Both the position numbers and the translations under genes were made by a program. The notes below the pieces were generated by a model. The model was not told the DNA's origin. It saw nothing but the letters and a program-made list of their open reading frames with translations, and ran no database searches. Positions 45,792 through 59,000 of a stretch of 64,000 bases of DNA are shown here, piece by piece. How positions within the stretch are numbered: position 1 is the stretch's first letter; each line of letters starts with the position of its first letter. This DNA is from Branchiostoma lanceolatum (Eukaryota > Chordata > Leptocardii > Amphioxiformes > Branchiostomatidae): the NCBI RefSeq assembly GCF_035083965.1, contig NC_089722.1, positions 39,789,958 to 39,853,957 of the forward strand. The letters are read 5' to 3'.

Positions 45792-46866
45792 AGCCATAGC
45801 AAGTAAATCTTATAGATGACATCTTCTGCAGATAACAAACCTAATGTCTTTTTCTCCAAACTAGGTTAAAAAACAATGAAAACTAGAAAGGCAACATTTG
45901 CTTCGCCCATTTCCCTCCCCCGAAAAGCGACTGTGGCATAGAGGCTAACGTTTGTTGTATGTCTGCAATTTTGGTATTTGAATGAAAAAAATTGAGACGC
46001 CTCAATGGTCGCTATGAAAAACAACAAGTAGGCAATGCTGGAGTTCTTCTTAATCAACGACTCCAACTCATACGACAATGTTTCTAAGAGGGAAATATTT
46101 GCTTGCAAACTTGTGGAAATCTTTGTTTCCATGCAGTGTTAAAATAAGACAAACACCATGTGTGTTCAAAAATACCACCAGAAAACTTTTGAACCTTCTC
46201 AATTGCACTTAACGTCGGTAGGACACAACAATAACAACACAAGGATGGGCCAGGGAGTAGTGGATTTGTGGCTGCACCTGTCAGAGTAGTGCCCTTAATT
46301 AAATTGACTATTTCAACCAATCAGGTTAAGCTTGATAAATCCGCACTCTCTCATTGGCTGACCGAATTAGTCCACCTGGCCAGATGAATAAAGATGTGAC
46401 CTAAAGGTCAGTGACCCCATATGAGGAAAACAACCGATCTTCTCCCCAAAATAACCTCTAGAATCGTATTTCGAAGTGTTGTATGCCCAACGTGCGAATG
46501 GAATTCTTTGAATGTTTGTTCTATGTACCCCCATAGCAAATTCTAGGTCATTTGGATATGTTTCCAGGACACAGGAGGCCAAAATGTACGTTTTTGTTCA
46601 GAAAAACCTCAATAAAATCACTTTCAAGGTCAATATCGAAAAAAGTGAACAGAAAGGTTCCAGGGTATTTACCCACTCTACCTGTATACCAAATTTCAGC
46701 TCAGTTGGTCCAGGGACGACAGAGCTGAGTCGATTGGAAGATTTGACAGGAGAAAGAAACATTACGAACACAGTATGTTGCGCCCAACAGTATGTTGGGC
46801 TCAACATAATAAAAAGCTGTTGGGAGCAGATGTCATCCATAGAATTTATGTGCTGTGGCCCTGGCA
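45792..46866. mobile_element. Harbinger-like element, family H, about 1.07 kb
   Basis: The left arm AGCCATAGCAAGTAAATCTT then ATAGATGACATCTTCTGCAG, and the right arm AGCAGATGTCATCCATAGAA then TTTATGTGCTGTGGCCCTGG, are inverted copies. No transposase frame is preserved in the interior. Confidence 0.5.
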
Positions 46867-46974
46867 TCACTAATTCAAATGAAGTGAAACATTAAATCAG
46901 ATGAGGCAAGTGTACAATCTGATTCTGACATTTTTATTCAATTGGCGAATCATCGATCCCAAAAAATAAACGCT

Positions 46975-48200
46975 GGATTGGTCATTGGCTTTAGTCTGCA
47001 AACAGCAGCCAGACGATCACTCCACTATCTCTGTAGTGTTTCCTACCATAGCCACCCATAAACTGCTCAGATTTCACCAAGCAATCCCACCGAGAAAGGA
47101 TTTTCAATGGTTCAAAACCTTATTTTATTCGGCGTCAACTCACCAGTGTAGAATCAACGGGCAAGCGTTTAATCATGGTACTGAAGCGCCGACTAGTAAT
47201 CCTTGTCGGTACTGCAAGCTTGAAACTGTCGCTTGGCTGAAAGTTCGACAATTCCTAGCCTGTATATAATAATGATAATAGTCTTTATTGCATATTCCTG
47301 CCCAGAAGGGCTAAATGCACAGGAGACCACATGTGGCCAGTAAGAAACATAATGCAAAACATAAGTTGATAAAATGCTACACTGACATTAAAAAACTTTA
47401 AAAAACATACAAACTGTGGGCTATTGCTAAACTAAATGAAGGTCATCTAGTAGTTTCTTCTCTCTTTCTGAAACATTTGGAGATATGACTACATACTTTG
47501 TCCATTATATATTCGCTTTTACATGATATTAGGTATATAAAAGTGTCCTGCTTTGACATTTTTGTACATTTCTTGTCTAATTCTATTATCTTAAAGAGAA
47601 TTCAAACTCTTCAACTGGATAATTCTAATTCGGAGATTTTTTTCCGGAGGTTTCCAGTGTCACAGTGACGTCTATCACTCTTCTTCGGCGTACCTAAAGT
47701 GAACTAATTTGCCATGTAAGAAAACGTTTTTTCTAGTTCTTGTATATAAGTACTGGTTAGTTCTGCTAGTTCGCTTTAGTGACGTTGAAGAAGAGTGATG
47801 GATGTCACTCGAAACGTCCGGAAATAAATCTCCCAATTAGAATTATCCAGTTGTAGAGTTTGAATTCTCTTTATATATTGTTAACCTTCACAAACTTTCC
47901 TACCCTGTAGTACCGTCACTGATCACTAGTCGGCGCTTCAGGACCATGATTTAACTCATGTATGGATCTTGTTCTCATAATGAGTTTATCCTACTACTTA
48001 ATGCCATGGCAACTACATCATATAGATGACATCCTCTGCAGACAAAAAAAAAAATTATTTCTTTTCTCTAAATGAGGTTAAAAGGTACTTTGAAGTGATC
48101 CTTGACGGTACTGCAAGCTTGAAACTGTCGCTTGGCCTTTCGACAGTTCCTAGCCTGTAGTACCGTCACTGGTCACTAGTCGGCGCTTCAGGTTGAACTC
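46975..48200. repeat. Family C copies interrupted by a nested insertion
   Basis: 46975-47262 is a second family C copy that ends AGCCTGTA. The continuation (GTACCGTCACTGATCACTAG then TCGGCGCTTC) resumes only at about 47908, after about 640 bp of other sequence. A third partial copy at 48090-48195 shows the uninterrupted order, with TTCCTAGCCTGTAGTACCGT joined. So 47265-47905 is a later insertion that includes a hammerhead-like foldback and (at 47265-47340) a retroelement end with CAGAAGGGCTAAATGCACAG. Confidence 0.7.
47596..47880. repeat. Foldback with paired hammerhead-like hairpins
   Basis: The left arm GAGAATTCAAACTCTTCAAC then TGGATAATTCTAATTCGGAG is repeated inverted at the right (AATTAGAATTATCCAGTTGT then AGAGTTTGAATTCTC). 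Just inside each arm is a hammerhead-like module. On plus at 47785: TTGAAGA, stem GAGTGA-TCACTC, GAAAC, GTC. On minus near 47700-47655: CCGAAGA, GAGTGATAGACGTCACT, GGAAACC. Invariant core bases are mutated in both, so these are decayed. Confidence 0.55.
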
Positions 48201-48440
48201 ATACATTGTACCTGTTACAATCTTTGTGCAATAAACTTTGACTTGACTTGTATGGTTCTTGTTCTGATACTGAGTTTATCTACTACTTAATGCCACGGCA
48301 AGTAAATCTTATAGATGACATGCTCTGCAGACAGAAAATCTAATTTCTTTTCTCCAACTGAGGTTAAAAAGCAATGAAAATAAAAAGCAAAGTGGGAGCA
48401 GATGTCATCCATAGAATCTATGTGCTTTGGCCATGGTATC
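48000..48440. repeat. Family H arms in tandem
   Basis: Left-type arms at 48003 (GCCATGGCAACTACATCATA) and 48292 (GCCACGGCAAGTAAATCTTA), each followed by TAGATGACAT, and a right-type arm at 48394-48435 (GCAGATGTCATCCATAGAAT ... TTTGGCCATGG). The 48292-48435 pair makes a very short element of about 145 bp. Confidence 0.6.
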
Positions 48441-48719
48441 ACTAATTGAAATGAAGTGAAACATATAATCAGAGGAGCCAAGTGTACAATCTGATTCTGA
48501 CAATTTTATTCAATTGTTGAATGGTTTGTAACATTGCAAATAAAGTCCATCACAAGGACAGAATCAATGTCCTTACTGTCTAAGATGAGGCTGATTGAAA
48601 TTTGAAGTTACAACATTAGCTGATGTCACAGTGACACCTCAGGCCACAAAAGCAGTTAATGTGTCCTACATCTGATAACAAGCTAAAACATTAGCATGAT
48701 ACTCTTTCAAAGGCTTGGT

Positions 48720-49215
48720 GCACAAAATGACTTATCACAATTCTGTAACTAACCAGGCAAACCATTAAGCAGCCTTTCGATGTGAAAGTCAAGGTTCTTT
48801 CAGACTGACAAAAATTTCAGTGCTTCGTTCATTGCACAAAATGACTAAATCACAATTTTGTAACTAACCAGGCAAAATCAACAGCCTTTCCATGTGAAAG
48901 TTAAGGTTCTTTCAAACTACAACATACAAGCCCTCCCATGGCATATACAACTGAGAAATTTTCAGTGGTTCCTTCATTGCACAAAATGCCTAATCACAAT
49001 TTTGTAACTTAAACCAAAACAAAACAGCCTTCAATGTAAAAGCCATGTTTTTTTTCAACCTACAACAAACAATCCCTCCTGTAAACAACCGAGAAAATTT
49101 CAGTGGTTTGTTCGTTCATTGCACAATCACAATATTGAAACTTTGCACGTAACTAAATCAAAACAGGTTCTATGTAAAAGTTACCGGGTTCTTCAAACCT
49201 ACAACAAACAACCCC
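48720..49215. repeat. Diverged four-copy tandem repeat
   Basis: Units of about 110-145 bp share TTCATTGCACAAAATG, TCACAATTTTGTAACTAACC, CAGCCTTTCxATGTGAAAGT and AAGGTTCTTTCA. Probably within the 3' UTR of transposase-like gene 2. A minus-strand AATAAA at about 48504-48509 could end that transcript. Confidence 0.65.
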
Positions 49216-49529
49216 TCCTGTTAACAACTGCCGCAACTAAGACTCAACGTTTAAGTACATTTTTAGTGTTAACCTTAATGGGAAGATCAAAAGTTGTGTA
49301 CATTTGCTTTTGGTTTGGGGGAGGGGGGTTTACAGAACAGACATTTCACCAATGTAATAACATAATGATACAAGATACAACAGGATCCTTCATTACATAA
49401 TAAAACTGGAGGCTAAAACACTGTTCTTTCAGTGTAAAACTGAAGGTTGAAACACAAGTGCTCCCCTGGCAATTTTGCACACTGGGGGAAGGCCCAAAGC
49501 TACATTCATTTCGCTTTTGAATTTTTTTG

Positions 49530-49850
49530 GAAGAGGAGTTCTAAAAAATACAAGCAGTCCTCCAATACATCAATAGAAGAATTCAATACAAAATTGAAGG
49601 TTACAAAAACATTGTTTCTTCAATATAAGTCTTATAAAATACAAGCAGTCCACCAATAAATCAATAGAAGAATTATTACAAGGTCCTTGAATACAAAATT
49701 GAAGGTTACAAATTAAAACATTTCTCCTTCAATATAAGTCTTAAAAAATACAAGCAGTCAAACAATAAATCAATAGAAGAATTATTAGAAGGTCCTTCAA
49801 TACAAAATTGAAGGTTACAAAAACATTGTTCCTTCAATACAAAATGACAG
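49530..49850. repeat. Three-copy tandem repeat, about 105-bp unit
   Basis: Units start near 49540, 49630 and 49740 and share AAAATACAAGCAGTC, AATCAATAGAAGAATT, CAATACAAAATTGAAGGTTA and CTTCAATATAAGTCTTA. Likely in the 3' UTR of gene 2. Confidence 0.8.
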
Positions 49851-50004
49851 GCAAATTCATAATGCTCTTTCGGAATAAGACTGAAGTTTAAATTACAAAC
49901 AAAGATTATTGCACAAGATGAAGAGTAAGCAAAGTGCAGACAGTATCTAAAAGGGAAGGAACCAACTGTAGTTTTAGCAGGGTGGGTCGAAATTTACAAC
50001 AGTT

Positions 50005-53000
50005 TCAGTTTTGGGTTTTTTTATTAGCTGCTGCCTCTGCTCTTTTTTGATCCAGCCATTCCTGCATGCTGAGTGAAGAAGAGGACTGACAGTACGTTTC
50101 TTTACCATAGCGGCTGTGGCCAAACTCCTTCAGTTTGGGTTTGCCACAAGAGGAACAGATGTTGGACCCGGCCTTACGTGTATACCTCCGCTTGGCCATT
50201 CCTTGCTCTTCTTCGAGTGCTCTCTTCCTTTTGTACCATGTGGCGGACGCCCTCCTCTGACTGGTTGCAGGCGTGGTTGCAACCTGGGCAGCTACCGGGG
50301 GGATGTTGCCGCTTCCCAGCATCTGCGGTGTGACCCGTAGCACCGAGGGTGGCACAGGAGCGCAGCGGATGTTGGTAGCCTGTTCAGCAGTGTTGGGCGG
50401 GTGCTGGAAGGTGAAGGGGCGAGGGATGACCGCTGGCATGATGATGTCTGGTCTGGAGCGCGGATGAGGCATTTCCTCCGCAGACACAGCGCTGGCGCTA
50501 GGTTGGCTTACTCCCTGGTGCAAGATCTGCTGCTCTTGAGCCTTCTGCCGCGCGTGGTACCTGAAAAATACGGAAAGAATCAGTCACAAGTCCTTACAGA
50601 GCAACAATTCTTTTTTTATGCTACAAGATGTCAAAAGCATGTGGTAACCTGTTACACCATGGGGTGACCTCTGACAAATAAGGATATATGAGGTCAAGTA
50701 ATACACATAACCAAGAAGTAGCATTGACCTGACTCACCAGTCTTTGAGGGTGCGATGGTTGATGTCGAATATCTGTAGAGTGGTCCGTGACATCAGGCGG
50801 GCACTTGACAGGACCAAGTCCCGGATGTGGCAGTACTCCTGCAATATGGTGGCCCATCGCTGCGTCCTCCTCCCGCCAGCGGTCTTGGTGGTGGAAGGGT
50901 GGTCTTGACACAACCGCAGACAGATGGCCTCCACCAGTCTGCTGGCGCTCGGCCACTGGGCTGGACCAGAGCTCTCCCCAACCATGCACCTGCAGCAAAA
51001 TGTAAACTGAGTATTTAAAACATAGTATAGTCTAGTTAGTATATAGCAAACCATAATTCACAATATCACTCACTCCCAAAGGGAAGAGGAAAAGAAACAT
51101 CGGGAAAAAAATTTTCTATATTTCACTCTTATACCCTAGGTATGGAGATATATATAAAACACATACAAAGATACCCTTCGTTTAAAGGTTTTGACTCACC
51201 GCTTCACACTATCCAACCCAGGAATGGACGAGGTTTTAGACAGCTTAAACCTTCCCCTGGTGAGCCTCTCCCGATAGCGAGAGGCGTACCTCACCCTCGC
51301 CTTGTCAGAGAAAGGAAGGTGCTCCCACAGCTGGATGAGTTCCTCAACTTTGCTGTCAGGAAGGTAGTCCAGGGTCCGCAGACTGACCAGGGCGAGGGCC
51401 AGCCTCTGGACGTGATGATAGCCAGCGGTGCCGTCAGGGCCATGGCACTCCTGGAGAGAACGTGGATGAAAATTGTCAGTGTTGATTGGCTCCCACTTCT
51501 ACAACTAAATGTTCTACTAAAACAAGAAGGAAGGAAGAGTAGAAGGATAACCATGACTTCTACAAACACAAGCTTTCCTACTAGGAGAAGGAAGGAAGGA
51601 AGGAAGGAAGGAAGGAAGGAAGGAAGGAAGGAAGGAAGGAAGGAAGGAAGGAAGGAAGGAAGGAAGGAAGGAAGGAAGGAAGGAAGGAAGGAAGGAAGGA
51701 AGGAAGGAAGGAAGGAAGGAAGGAAGGAGAAGCGAAAAAGAAACTACCATGCCCACTACTAGCACCAAACTAGGCACAGCGTCATTACTCAAAAGGGTAC
51801 CTACTGGCTGAACTTCACGGTGAATATCATTGATGGGAGAATTTACAAAAGACAACACCAAATTTTGATGAAATGCACACAAAACAAAGACTATCATTTA
51901 AAGCTACAACTTGGAGTCTGACAGGGGAGGGGTTCCTCCAAAGGAGTGATGATAGCCTGGAATGATGATATCCTCACCTCTGTGGCTAACGATGGAGCCA
52001 TACTCCTACTACGGTCAGTGGCCTCCGTTGTTTGTTTACCGGGTAGGTTGTGCAATGCTGGACTCTCTGGGAGAACAGGGCTGCTGAACACTCCACACGC
52101 CTGTGTTAATGAAAGGAAAAAAGAGGACACTGTATATTGAAGAAACGCATCCACAAAATTTCCTAACATCTAAATGACACCCAAAATAACACCTCACCTC
52201 TGCTTGGACAAACTGGAACAGAAGACTGGACACAGTACTTTGAAGAAACACTACAAACACATTCCTGATATCTAAACAGCACCTCACCTCTTCTATTCCA
52301 AGCGCATGACTGGAACTACTTGCAGCAGACTGGGCTCTTCTTGTACTTGCGGACTGGCCCCAGGCATCACCTCCCTGGTTGTCACTGAGTGCTGCAAACT
52401 CCTATAGTACAATTGGACAAAACAACATCAGTCTGTGTTATAATGACAGAAGACTGGACACAGCACTTTGAAGAAACACTACAAACAGATTCCTGACATC
52501 TAAACAACTTAAAGCACCTCACCTCTTCTATTCCAAGTGCATGACTGGAACTACTTGCAGCAGACTGGGCTCTTCTTCTACTTGCGGACTGGCCCCAGGC
52601 ATCACCTCCCTGGTTGTCACTGAGTGCTGCAAACTCCTATAGTACAATTGGACAAAACAACATCAGTCTGTGTTATAATGACAGAAGACTGGACACAGCA
52701 CTTTGAAGAAACACTACAAACAGATTCCTGACATCTAAACAACTTAAAGCACCTCACCTCTTCTATTCCAAGTGCATGACTGGAACTACTTGCAGCAGAC
52801 TGGGCTCTTCTTCTACTTGCGGACTGGCCCCAGGCATCACCTCCCTGGTTGTCACTGAGTGCTGCAAACTCCTATAGTACAATTGGACAAAACAACATCA
52901 GTCTGTGTTATAATGACAGAAGACTGGACACAGCACTTTGAAGAAACACTACAAACAGATTCCTGACATCTAAACAACTTAAAGCACCTCACCTCTTCTA

Positions 53001-56000
53001 TTCCAAGTGCATGACTGGAACTACTTGCAGCAGACTGGGCTCTTCTTCTACTTGCGGACTGGCCCCAGGCATCACCTCCCTGGTTGTCACTGAGTGCTGC
53101 AAACTCCTATAGTACAATTGGACAAAACAACATCAGTCTGTGTTATAATGACAGAAGACTGGACACAGCACTTTGAAGAAACACTACAAACAGATTCCTG
53201 ACATCTAAACAACTTAAAGCACCTCACCTCTTCTATTCCAAGTGCATGACTGGAACTACTTGCAGCAGACTGGGCTCTTCTTCTACTTGCGGACTGGCCC
53301 CAGGCATCACCTCCCTGGTTGTCACTGAGTGCTGCAAACTCCTATAGTACAATTGGACAAAACAACATCAGTCTGTGTTATAATGACAGAAGACTGGACA
53401 CAGCACTTTGAAGAAACACTACAAACAGATTCCTGACATCTAAACAACTTAAAGCACCTCACCTCTTCTATTCCAAGTGCATGACTGGAACTACTTGCAG
53501 CAGACTGGGCTCTTCTTCTACTTGCGGACTGGCCCCAGGCATCACCTCGCTGGTTGTCACTACCTGATGCACACACCTAGAGAACACAATTTTGATAACA
53601 GGATAAATTAAATAAGACAAGACTGAATTTTGAAGAAATGCACATAAAAGAGATTTCTGATATCTGAATTCAGTATCTCACCTCTGCGGCTGAGGACAAT
53701 CCCCTACTCCAACTGCTGCCTGTGGCCTCCGTTGTCTGATGCTGAGCAGTCTGACCAGCAGACGCTTCAGCTGTTACCCCAGTGGTAGTCTGACCAGCTG
53801 TATAAAATAAAAAAAAAGAATGGGTGATAGATACTGGCATAGTACTACCGTGACTGTAGAATCATAAGTATCAATCACTATTTTATCACAAATGAAATCG
53901 TACTTACGTGTACTGAGGGCACTGATCGTGGGATCGTCCATGTCCTCATGAGGATCAAAGCCTTCGTCATCCGCCTCTGTCTCATCCAGGCTGTCTGGTA
54001 CCTCCGGGTCCAGATAAACCTCTTCCAGCGGTTTCCCTGTCTGGGCATAGAGGTACTCGATCCCCAGAAGCTCCCCTAAATGAGAGCGACATTAAATGCA
54101 CACAGTGTCACATCTCTAATGATCTAGAAACACTGAAAAAAGACTTGGAAGGCAACAATTTGCAAGCAAATACAGCAGATTTCATTCCCTCTCCCTGGTC
54201 CCCATGTACCAATGATCCCAATGAAATAGAAGGGAATCAGACTTACCCGTGTACTGGCCTGGTGGGCGGTAGTCCGCGCATAACATCTCATCCAGTACCT
54301 CCTCGCTGGCATGGTTGACAGAGGACTGCAGCCACCCGCTGTAGGTCCGAAGAGTGGATGGCTGCCCCCTAACGGCGGCCACGGCCCTGTCCTTATTCCA
54401 CCTCGCAATACCTTCCAGGAGGTAGGCCTGAAAATAACAGGGACTGGCACTCGTACCTGAAACACATAGAAATACAACGAACAGCCGGTTAGTTACATCA
54501 CTAGGGATCTGAGAGATGAAGGGAAAAGAATGTCGTGTGAAGGGAAATTGAACATGGAGAGAGATAAACAAAGAAACAAGGAGATGCGCGTCATGACACT
54601 GACCTGGAATAAAGCGGTTGAGGTGCAGATGGAAAGACTCCAGAGAGGTTGAGCCCCTGCTGCATCTGTAGGTCGGTAACATCAGCCCTCCTTTCCTCAG
54701 CAGCCCAGTCTGCGTGTAGAGCTGGCATCCTACGGGGTCCTGCAGGCAGCTTACATGACGTCGCTGATCCGCCCACGCTACACGGATCCTGTCATGGTCC
54801 AGCAGAGGGACACCCATGGAGTCCTTACCTTGGGGGCCGTCATAGACGTTGATCAGCTCCTCCAAGAGTCTGGTGGTCTCCTCGGTCCCACGAGTTCGGC
54901 GTCGGCAGTGGAGGGCGAGCTCCTTCTTTGTCAGGAAACGTGCGGCGTCACAGTCACCTCTCCCCTTGCTGCTAAGCTCGACACGCTTCGCCTTCAGAAA
55001 AATGCACAGGTCGATAATTGTGTTAGAAGCTAGTGAGGCAGCAGTTCCAGGGACTAAGACTAAACATATCAAATTGTTTTCTTGTGTCAAACTAAACATA
55101 CTCAATATTTTAACTAGTCAAGCATTTTCTAGACAATATGAATACAGATCTCCTTGCTGTTGTCATTACCTGCAGTAGGAGCCCCACATCACTAAGGTCC
55201 CACTCAAAAACACACTGAGACAGACGGGCCATGAAGGCTGCGTACAGCGAGTGACTCTCAGTGGTGCATGTGCTTGACAGCCGACGCATGAAGTGCCACA
55301 CGTCCAGTCTTATGTGTAGGTTGTCCCATCCAGGAAACAGGCTCCTGGTCTTTGTGTTGCAACAATCCCTGTCTACATACATGAGCTTCGGTTGCTCTAC
55401 TTCTGCCTCCCGATACCTGTGGAAACAGAAACACAACAGATCTCGTTTGGATACATGGTGGTGAAAAAATACAAGATGTAATCACGTGACAATTCAGACC
55501 TCTGAGAAAGTCTTATCTTAGTTCTTATTGATGCGTGGGTTTGCCAGCAAGAATAGTGAGTACATGATGTACTTAACTAAATTCTAAATAAACAGAAATA
55601 AACGAATAGATTACTGTACCTTCGGACAAGACCCTGACCCATGGATTTCAGACCTCCCCCTTCTGCTACTGTGAGGACAGACACCAGGACCTGACCATGC
55701 TCGTTGCCAATGTTGGTCACCCAGGCAGCCGTACCAGCTGCTGCACCCGCCAGCTTCTTGGTGATCTGTGAGAAGAATCAGTGTTAAGAAAGAAGTTTTG
55801 CATACATACAGGTGTACCAGTATTGACGAAAATTGTGCCTTACTCAGACATTGCGTGAACTGACCTTCTTGGTGGAGTCCATCTTTAGGATGCTACCGAA
55901 TGTGGACGTCAAGGTTGCCTTCACCTCATCCAACCGTTCCACAACATCCTTTGCATACACTGTCAGTAGCCACTGCGACTGCGGGATGACTGACATGGCT

Positions 56001-59000
56001 GGAGGTGCAGAAAAAGATGACTGCTCCGTGACGAAGCGACCACAGTCGGTTAAATATTGCAGGCATCGGTGCAGGTGGGCCTCGCTGTGCTGCTCCACGA
56101 GCTGCTTTCGAAGCTGCGTAGGACTGTTACCCAGTGTTCTCTCTCGCAGCAAGCGGATCACACGGAAGTCACAAGATAGCCTCTTCGTAAGAATGGCAGG
56201 GAACTGACTGCGGTAGCCTGGATGAAGTTGACGGAGGACGTCCGCTGACCATGCTGCCACCTTCTTGGCGCATTTTGGACACTGAAGGTACTCGGTACCA
56301 ACGTAATACCAGCCGTCAATGTCCAACACCTTCCTCACTGTCCTGTACAGTCCTGCTGATGTGAGCCTGTGTGGGAACAGTTGGCCAGAGAGTGTCAGTT
56401 CCAAAGAAAAAAAACAGCTGAAGGATTTCTTACTACATGTCAGTAATGGCTGATTCCTCGACCGTTGGACATTACCGGAAGAAGAGAAAAAAAAAAGTAT
56501 TGTGAAATACACAGTAACATGATCTACCAACCTGTCTCCGGTGCAGCCTTTCTGGATGCAAGGTATCCTCATTCCCCACATACGGTAGGGCATCCATAAA
56601 AAGAATGGCCGGAGAAAGTAAGGGTCTGCACTCGCTGGGGGGTGGGAAAGGCGGACATCCGGCTGTGGAGGGTACCACCACAGCCGGATGTCCTTGATCA
56701 GCCGAGGACGACCAGTCTGGGACATCTCAAACATGGCTTCCCCCAACCACTGGAACTGTTCTGTTGGCAGCTGGCTGTTTTTCCAGGCGGCGGGCAGCAA
56801 TGCCTACAGACATAAGATGTGAGATACAAAAAGAGGGAGCGATCAATTAAGAACCCACCTAATGGAGCATGCATCACGGTAAAAGGAACAGTAACAGCTG
56901 ATTCTTCGGCCGTTGGACATTATTTTGCAGCTGTGAAATACACAGTAACATGATCTACCAACTGTCTCCGTTGCAACCCACCTAATGGATACATGGTGCT
57001 GAAAAAATACAAGATGTAATCACACCCTACAACCTTCTTGGTGCACTTGTGACACAGTAGGTACTCGAGTACCCATGTAGCATGTAGTACCACCCACCCC
57101 CCACCCCTTCTTTGTCCAGGCGGCGGGCAGCAATACCTACAGACATAAGATGTGAGATATAATAAGAGGGAGCGATCAATGAAGTAGTCCCACAAAATGG
57201 AGCATGCATCATGGTAAAAAGGAACAGTACCCCAGTCCTTATGACAGGACGAGTTACTCGCTATCTTGAAGCAAATTTATGACCTCTAAAGTGTCCACAC
57301 AGTGTCCAGGACGTAATAAGAAACAGCCCCCTACAAAGAATGCAAAAATATTGATGGGTTTGCCAGCGAGAATAGTAAGTACATGATGTACTTTACTAAT
57401 GTAGCTTCTAAATAAACAACAATAAACGAATAGATGACCTCTTTGCTCGAGATTGCCCAAGAAAATCCTCGAAATGACCGTGGAGGAGAGACAACGGAAG
57501 GGGTGGATTGACAACATCACGGTGGACTTCCACACACCTCAACCTACACCTTGTGAGTCCACAGAGGCACCTGGTCAGCGGCCATTAGGCTTCCACAACC
57601 ATATGCAAGCACATCCAAACTCCAGATAATGGGGAACAGAAGACATTAATAGTGGATGGTGACTGAGTGTAAAACAACATCTCACCTCTGCTGCTGGGAC
57701 GATATGACTCTCACCAGCTCCAGGACTCGTACCAGTGGACATTCCTGCGCCACTGGACTGCTTCCTTGACCCTGTACCCTGCTGCTGAGTGGTGACAGCT
57801 GCTCCCTCCTGGAGAAAAAAAAACAACACCAGTGTTAATGACAGGACAGGAGACAAGACTATGCTGCGAGGAGATCCTTACAAAGTGGGATCTTAGAAGT
57901 AAACCACATCTCACCTGTGAAGTTGGAGCTCCATCATCAGTACCAGTCCTCCTTGCACCACTGGACTGCTTCCTTGACCCTGTACCCTGCTGCTGAGTGG
58001 TGACAGCTGCTCCCTCCTGGAGAAAAAAAAACAACACCAGTGTTAATGACAGGACAGGAGACAAGACTATGCTGCGAGGAGATCCTTACAAAGTGGGATC
58101 TTAGAAGTAAACCACATCTCACCTGTGAAGTTGGAGCTCCATCATCAGTACCAGTCCTCCTTGCACCACTGGACTGCTTCCTTGACCCTGTACCCTGCTG
58201 CTGAGTGGTGACAGCTACTGCCTCCTGTAGAGAAAACAAACAACACCAGTGTTAATGACAGGACAGGAGACAAGACTATGCTGCGAGGAGATCCTTACAA
58301 AGTAGTGGGATCTTAGAAGTAAACCACATCTCACCTGTGAAGTTGGAGCTCCATCATCAGTACCAGTCCTCCTTGCACCACTGGACTGCTTCCTTGACCC
58401 TGTACCCTGCTGCTGAGTGGTGACAGCTGCTCCCTCCTGGAGAAAAAACAAACAACACCAGTGTTAATGACAGGACAGGAGACAAGACTATGCTGCGAGG
58501 AGATCCTTACAAAGTGGGATCTTAGAAGTAAACCACATCTCACCTGTGATGTTAGAGCTCCATCATCAGTACCAGTCCTCCTTGCACCACTGGATTGCTT
58601 CCTTGACCCTGTACCCTGCTGCTGAGTGGTGACAGCTGCTCCCTCCTGGAGAAAAAACAAACAACACCAGTGTTAATGACAGGACAGGAGACAAGACTAT
58701 GCTGCGAGGAGATCCTTACAAAGTGGGATCTTAGAAGTAAACCACATCTCACCTGTGAAGTTGGAGCTCCATCATCAGTACCAGTCCTCCTTGCACCACT
58801 GGACTGCTTCCTTGACCCTGTACCCTGCTGCTGAGTGGTGACAGCTACTGCCTCCTGTAGAGAAAAAAACAACACCAGTGTTAATGACAGGACAGGAGAC
58901 AAGACTATGCTGCGAGGAGATCCTTACAAAGTAGTGGGATCTTAGAAGTAAACCACATCTCACCTGTGATGTTAGAGCTCCATCATCAGTACCAGTCCTC

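Larger units (their letters stand above)
43957..50004. other. Repeat nest between the two convergent transposase-like genes
   Basis: Contains the 3' UTR of each gene and at least ten repeat elements, listed separately. I see no protein-coding exon in this interval. Short frames of 60-127 residues fall on repeats and have no recognisable motif. Confidence 0.7.

Noticed and set aside
51142..51897. 206-residue plus-strand and 126-residue minus-strand frames
   Set aside because: Both run through the GGAA microsatellite, plus antisense of a real gene 2 exon.
54124..54477. 117-residue minus-strand frame overlapping gene 2
   Set aside because: It is an out-of-phase reading of exon 54456-54247; the in-frame product matches gene 1 exon 41353-41562.
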